This document shows, piece by piece, positions 59,755 through 64,000 of a stretch of DNA of 64,000 bases. Below the pieces are notes generated by a model. That model made no database searches. It saw nothing but the letters and a program-made list of their open reading frames with translations, and was not told where the DNA came from. The stretch is from Anaeramoeba flamelloides (Eukaryota; Metamonada; Anaeramoebidae). A program made the position numbers and the translations under genes. The stretch is from NCBI GenBank assembly GCA_027625915.1, contig JANTQA010000015.1, positions 5,609,001 through 5,673,000 on the forward strand. The letters run 5' to 3'. How positions within the stretch are numbered: position 1 is the stretch's first letter; each line of letters begins with the position of its first letter.

Positions 59755-61341
59755 ATGATTTCACGAGATCCTATAAACGGAGAGAGATTAGAAATCGAAA
59801 ACAAAACAGTAATTTGGTATAAACAAAAGAATATTTATAAAACATTTGAACAAAAAAGAAAAGTTCTTCAGGCGCTCTTTACAAATTTTGATTGTGGAAG
59901 ATGTGTGAGTATTTTAATACAAGACTGTTTACAAATATATTGTGAAGACGGGCATGTGTACCCTGTGCCTCTAACAAAGGAAATCATAAAAATACATGCA
60001 TTACCATTAGGGATGATCCTAAGCACAAAACTAAATGATCTCACCGAACTAGGGTGCAGGTTTTATTCTCTTACCCATCCACTTGAAGCCCCTCGGCCCT
60101 TGGGCTTTTACTCTGAAGAGCAGATGACTGATTTGATTACAAATTCACCAAGGGTGTTTTCTTCTCGCCAAAAGCAAACCAAAGAAGAGACAGGAACGAC
60201 GATGCGATCGCCGCTCAATTTTGATGAGAAAAACATGAACAAGAGAAATTCGCCTTTAATGTATTCCTCACCGCTGTCGACACCAAACCTCCAAAACGCT
60301 AAAAAACAAAAGGGAAAATACGACCCGAACTATTCCAGCAGCAACAACAACAATGGCGGCAATTTGCAAACGATCACGAATTGCTACTTGGAAATCCTTT
60401 TTACTTCGAGAGATCTGCCTTTAATTTTGGTTTACGATTATTCCCGAAAGGTGCACCAATTATGGTATTATTACCGCTCGGCCATCACAACGAAACAATT
60501 GCTTGATCTAACACCAAGCTTTTCCCGAAATAGTATCATGTCTTCTCCATATTTTAATTATGGAAGAGATTTATCCCCTTCGCCCTTTTTTTCACCAAAT
60601 TCCGAAATGAACTCAAATAAAAGAAATAATAATAACAATCTCTTAAATTCATTAATTGAAAATAACAACCAAAAAGAGATCCCAATTGAACTGATCATTC
60701 AGCCAATTTGGGAGGACCAATCAACCCATAACAGCAATGACAGAGTTGAAAAAAAAGATAAAGAAAAAGAAATAGACGAAGAAGAAATAAAAGTAGATTT
60801 TAATAAGTCCGATTGCTGTTCAAAGGCGTTTATTTCTTCGGACGAAAATGGCCAACCAAGTGTCTGCCTAATTTATAAAAAGCAAAAAATTTTGAAAAGT
60901 TATTCCCTCGATCTCCAAACTTTAACAGTTAAAGAAGATTTCCAATTACAATGCCTCGATGCAGTCAGCATTATAATTACTCACCATAAATTATCTTTAT
61001 TACAAACAATTAAAAACCAAGAACGGTTAATTAAAAAAACTCGAAAGAATTCCTTTTTCCCAAGCAAAATGAATAGATTCAATGCCAGCCAATCTGAAAG
61101 CGAAAGTTGGCAAACAGATTATGATCTTCAACCAATTATTTATGATTTATTAATCATCACTCTAGATGGGAAACTCTCTTTATATTCAGGAAAGAGGTTT
61201 TTGTGTTTTGTTCCTTTAGATGAATTAAATAATTTAAATTTAATTGAAGAGCAAAATTCAAAAACTTTAATTTCTTCGCCTTTTAAAAAACTAAATTTAA
61301 ACCAAAAATCCAATCTAGACAAAGACAATGTTAATACCACA

Positions 61342-61376
<35 letters not shown>

Positions 61377-64000
61377 CAACAATTATAATAACACCAATAA
61401 ATTAATCAAAATTGAAAAAGAGAAAGAGAATTCAATAAGATTATTTTTTCAAACAAAGGGTTCAAAAAAAACTAAACATTCTTATCAAAAATCCCTATCT
61501 CTTATTAATTTTTATATAGAATCGGAATTAGTTGAAAAATGCTTTACTGCATTAGAGTGCACTTTGGAGATTGAAAAAGTAATCGAAATTAGAAAGCAAT
61601 TATTTGAAATGAAACTTTTACAAATTGGGAATAATAAAAAATTTAAAACAGAATTTCAATTATTCTGTATTTGTATTTTAGGTAAAATAGATCCAAGAAA
61701 AAAATCAAAATCAAAAGAAAAAGAAAAACTTTCAGATTGGGAGAAAATGATGAATGAAAATTTTGATAAATTAAATCCCCACATATCAAAACTTGGAATA
61801 GATTTAATTTCTAATAATGATAATGATAATGATTGCAAGCAAAAAAATAATTATAATAAATTATTAGAAAAATATATAAAATATAATGCGTCAACCAATA
61901 AAAAAAAAGAAATTGAAAAAAAATTTATGATTCTAAAAACCTTGCATTTAATCTATGAAGATTTCAAATTAAATCGTTTCGATTGGATTTATTTAAAGGA
62001 ATTAGCCCCATTATTGATCACTTTATCATATCAATTATCGCAGCCATTTTATTGTGAACACTATTTAAGAGATTTTGGCACAAGGTTTTTTTCAAGTTCT
62101 ATTAATTTATTGGAAATGGATCTTGAAAAAGCATTTTTACCACCTTCAATTCTTTTCTGGATCAAACAAAAATTAAATTTATATAAATCAAATCATAATA
62201 CAAGGGCACAGAAAATTGACGTTTTCCCAATTTTAGATTGCTGTGAAACCACTAGAAAAATATGCTATTTTTATGATCTTTTTTGTTCACAAAGCAAACC
62301 AACAATCCAAATTAAAAATTCACCCCTGCATAACTCCCCTTACCATATGAAATTTAAAACCCGGTCTCCGATCATTATGAACAAAACTGAGAAACTGCAA
62401 AATAATTTTAATAGTCCAAATAAAAATAATATCTTTCTTTCTCCAAAATATCAATATTTATCTTCACCAACACCCTCGAAACAATTTTTAACACCACAGT
62501 TTCGAAATTCAAATATTGAAAAAATTTCAAAATTAAATTTGACCGTTAATCCTAAAAACCTTAATAACAAACTTCAAAGAAAAAACAAAGATTTTCTAGA
62601 TCCAGACTTTGAATCCGAATCTGATTCAGAATATGAATCAGAATCAGAAATAGAAATAGAGTTACTGGAATCAGGAAACAAAGGAGATGAAGAAAAGATT
62701 GATTATGATCTTGATAATTACATTGACAATTACAACAACAAATACAAATATAAGCAAAACGAGAAAGAGGGGGTCAAATTAAAATTTAATTCAAGACTCT
62801 TGTCTAAAAAAATAAATGACTCCAGTATTAATGAAGAAGAAGAAGAAGAAGAAGAAGAAAAAGAAGAAGCAAAAGAAAAAGACGGTGATAATCAAGAAAA
62901 AGGAAATGAAAGGGATTTTTTTAATTTTTCTGAAAAAAAGGTCCAAATTCAAAACCTTTCTCCTCTCAGAAAATTTAAAACAATTCCCGTTTCAAACCAA
63001 TTAGTTATTGCGATGGTCAATGAAAATTTCAATTTAAAAAATTTAGAAATTTTGCCCTTTGGGATTTCTTTACCTTTAAAAGAAGCCTTAAAAGAATGCA
63101 GAGAAAACCCACCATCAAATTGGCCATTAAAAGCATATACCTTGATTGAAAGAGAGGATTTATTTAAACAGAAATCATCTCTAAACAAAAATGATTTTGA
63201 CGTTTTAAATAAAAAAAAAACCCAAACAATCCCTGAAAAATTTGAGATTAACAGCCAGAAAAAGACTGGGAAAAAACAAGAAAGCGAAGAGAATAGGACC
63301 GGAACAGAAAAGGAAACGAACACAGACACGAGCGAAGATGTGGGTGTGGATGAAGATGACGACGACGACGATGATGGCTTTATCAATTTAATTCCAAATC
63401 AAAATATTCATGAAGAAATTAAAGACTTTGATTTACTTCGTTTCCCAAATGACTTAAGACTCAAAGAGATTAATAGAATTTTGTCATCATCAAGATTATT
63501 GCCGATCATCATTGGCGAAGAAAATGAAAATAACCCAGACATCATCAAATTTCAACAGGAGCAGCTGATCAAGCAGGTTCAAAGGGCGCTTGCGTTGTCT
63601 GTCGGGAGGGGTGCATTTGAAATCGGCATCTTCAAGCCAACGATCTCCGAAAAATTGCCCATAGCAAAGATCGTTATTGATGGGAGGCTTGTTGAGCAAA
63701 GGAACACAAAGGTGATCTTTGATCAAAAGGATAAGCCACTGGAAACATGGTCATGGCCAAACTTCCACAACGCAGTCGCCTCTGGATTGCGATTTATCCC
63801 CGAGCAAGATCAGGACATTACAGAAATATCGAGATTTGTAAATAGGAATTGGCTAATTTACAATATGGACAACGGCAACGAGGATGGCAATGAAAACGAC
63901 GGCGGCGACGACGACGAAGAAAATGATAATGACAACGGCAATGAAGAAGATGAAGAAAAAAAAAAAAAAAAAAAATTGGGATTAAATAAAAACCATTCAA
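59755..64000 (+). CDS. APC1: Anaphase-promoting complex subunit 1 (5' part, runs off window)
   Basis: An open frame from ATG at 59755 runs to the window edge: 1,415 codons without a stop or intron. The N-terminal part (about 15-620) follows the APC1 beta-propeller: ENKTVIWYKQKNIYKTFEQK, LIQDCLQIYCEDGHVYPVPL, FTSRDLPLILVYDYSRKVHQLWYY, CCSKAFISSDENGQPSVCLI. The middle domain includes LEILPFGISLPLKEALKECR (about 1096; human LETLPFGIALPIRDAIYHCR), LALSVGRGAFEI (about 1280) and SWPNFHNAVASGLRF (about 1331), all diagnostic. The PC-repeat region should follow beyond the window. Long S/N-, E- and D-rich loops, including an acidic stretch before the edge, make it larger than the human protein. Several SP/TP sites lie in the loop near 130-200, where human APC1 carries its mitotic phospho-regulated loop. 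APC1 is the scaffold of the ubiquitin ligase that triggers anaphase. Confidence 0.93.

Noticed and set aside
61140-61382. Leu-rich minus-strand frame resembling a membrane segment
   Set aside because: Antisense of the Asn (AAT) repeat within APC1.
1-64000. CRISPR arrays or bacterial-style operons
   Set aside because: Repeats are dispersed inverted elements, not regularly spaced, and the genes are eukaryotic with introns.

Overview
This is a very AT-rich nuclear segment from a microbial eukaryote. It has spliceosomal introns (GT..AG), long A/T-dominated intergenic stretches packed with short inverted-repeat elements, and proteins interrupted by K/E/N/S-rich low-complexity insertions. The best taxonomic clue is an alanyl-tRNA synthetase of the archaeal type (41159-44632). 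From memory of the literature, AlaRS of this type has been reported in diplomonads and parabasalids. With the base composition and the presence of introns, a metamonad is the most economical guess, and an Anaeramoeba-like amoeboflagellate would fit. This is inference; no rRNA gene is present to test it.

Nine genes are supported. In order: an unknown coiled-coil/basic protein (-, 2868-3695); a divergent actin-related protein (-, 5030-6142); a RABL6-like GTPase with a His-rich tail (+, 11714-13303); an NT-C2 plus dilute-domain protein (-, 19297-22836); replication protein A large subunit in two exons (-, 25801-27778); protein phosphatase 4 regulatory subunit 3 in two exons separated by a 2.46-kb intron (+, 33138-39607); archaeal-type AlaRS in three exons (-, 41159-44632); a small unknown acidic protein (+, 54462-54890); and the 5' 1,415 codons of APC1, the largest anaphase-promoting-complex subunit (+, 59755 to window end). 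Several weaker coding-like stretches are listed at low confidence. No operon-like organisation is visible. RPA1, PP4R3 and APC1 all act in replication, DNA-damage response or mitosis, but I read their proximity as chance.

The spaces between genes (about 1 to 10 kb) are mostly transposon debris. At least six small terminal-inverted-repeat families can be recognised by matching copies within the window, here called A to F. Families B and C have TA-flanked CAG-type ends (Tc1/mariner-like), A is flanked by TTAA in its best copies, and D sits in TA runs. Nesting is clear at 23.3-24.1 kb and 17.3-18.1 kb. There are also a LINE 3' end with an A tail (30.07-30.43 kb, - strand), a tRNA-like Pol III unit with A box, degenerate B box and T5 terminator (52.15-52.22 kb, - strand), and several long dispersed repeats. 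No CRISPR array, rRNA, confident functional tRNA, or capsid/envelope-bearing element was found.
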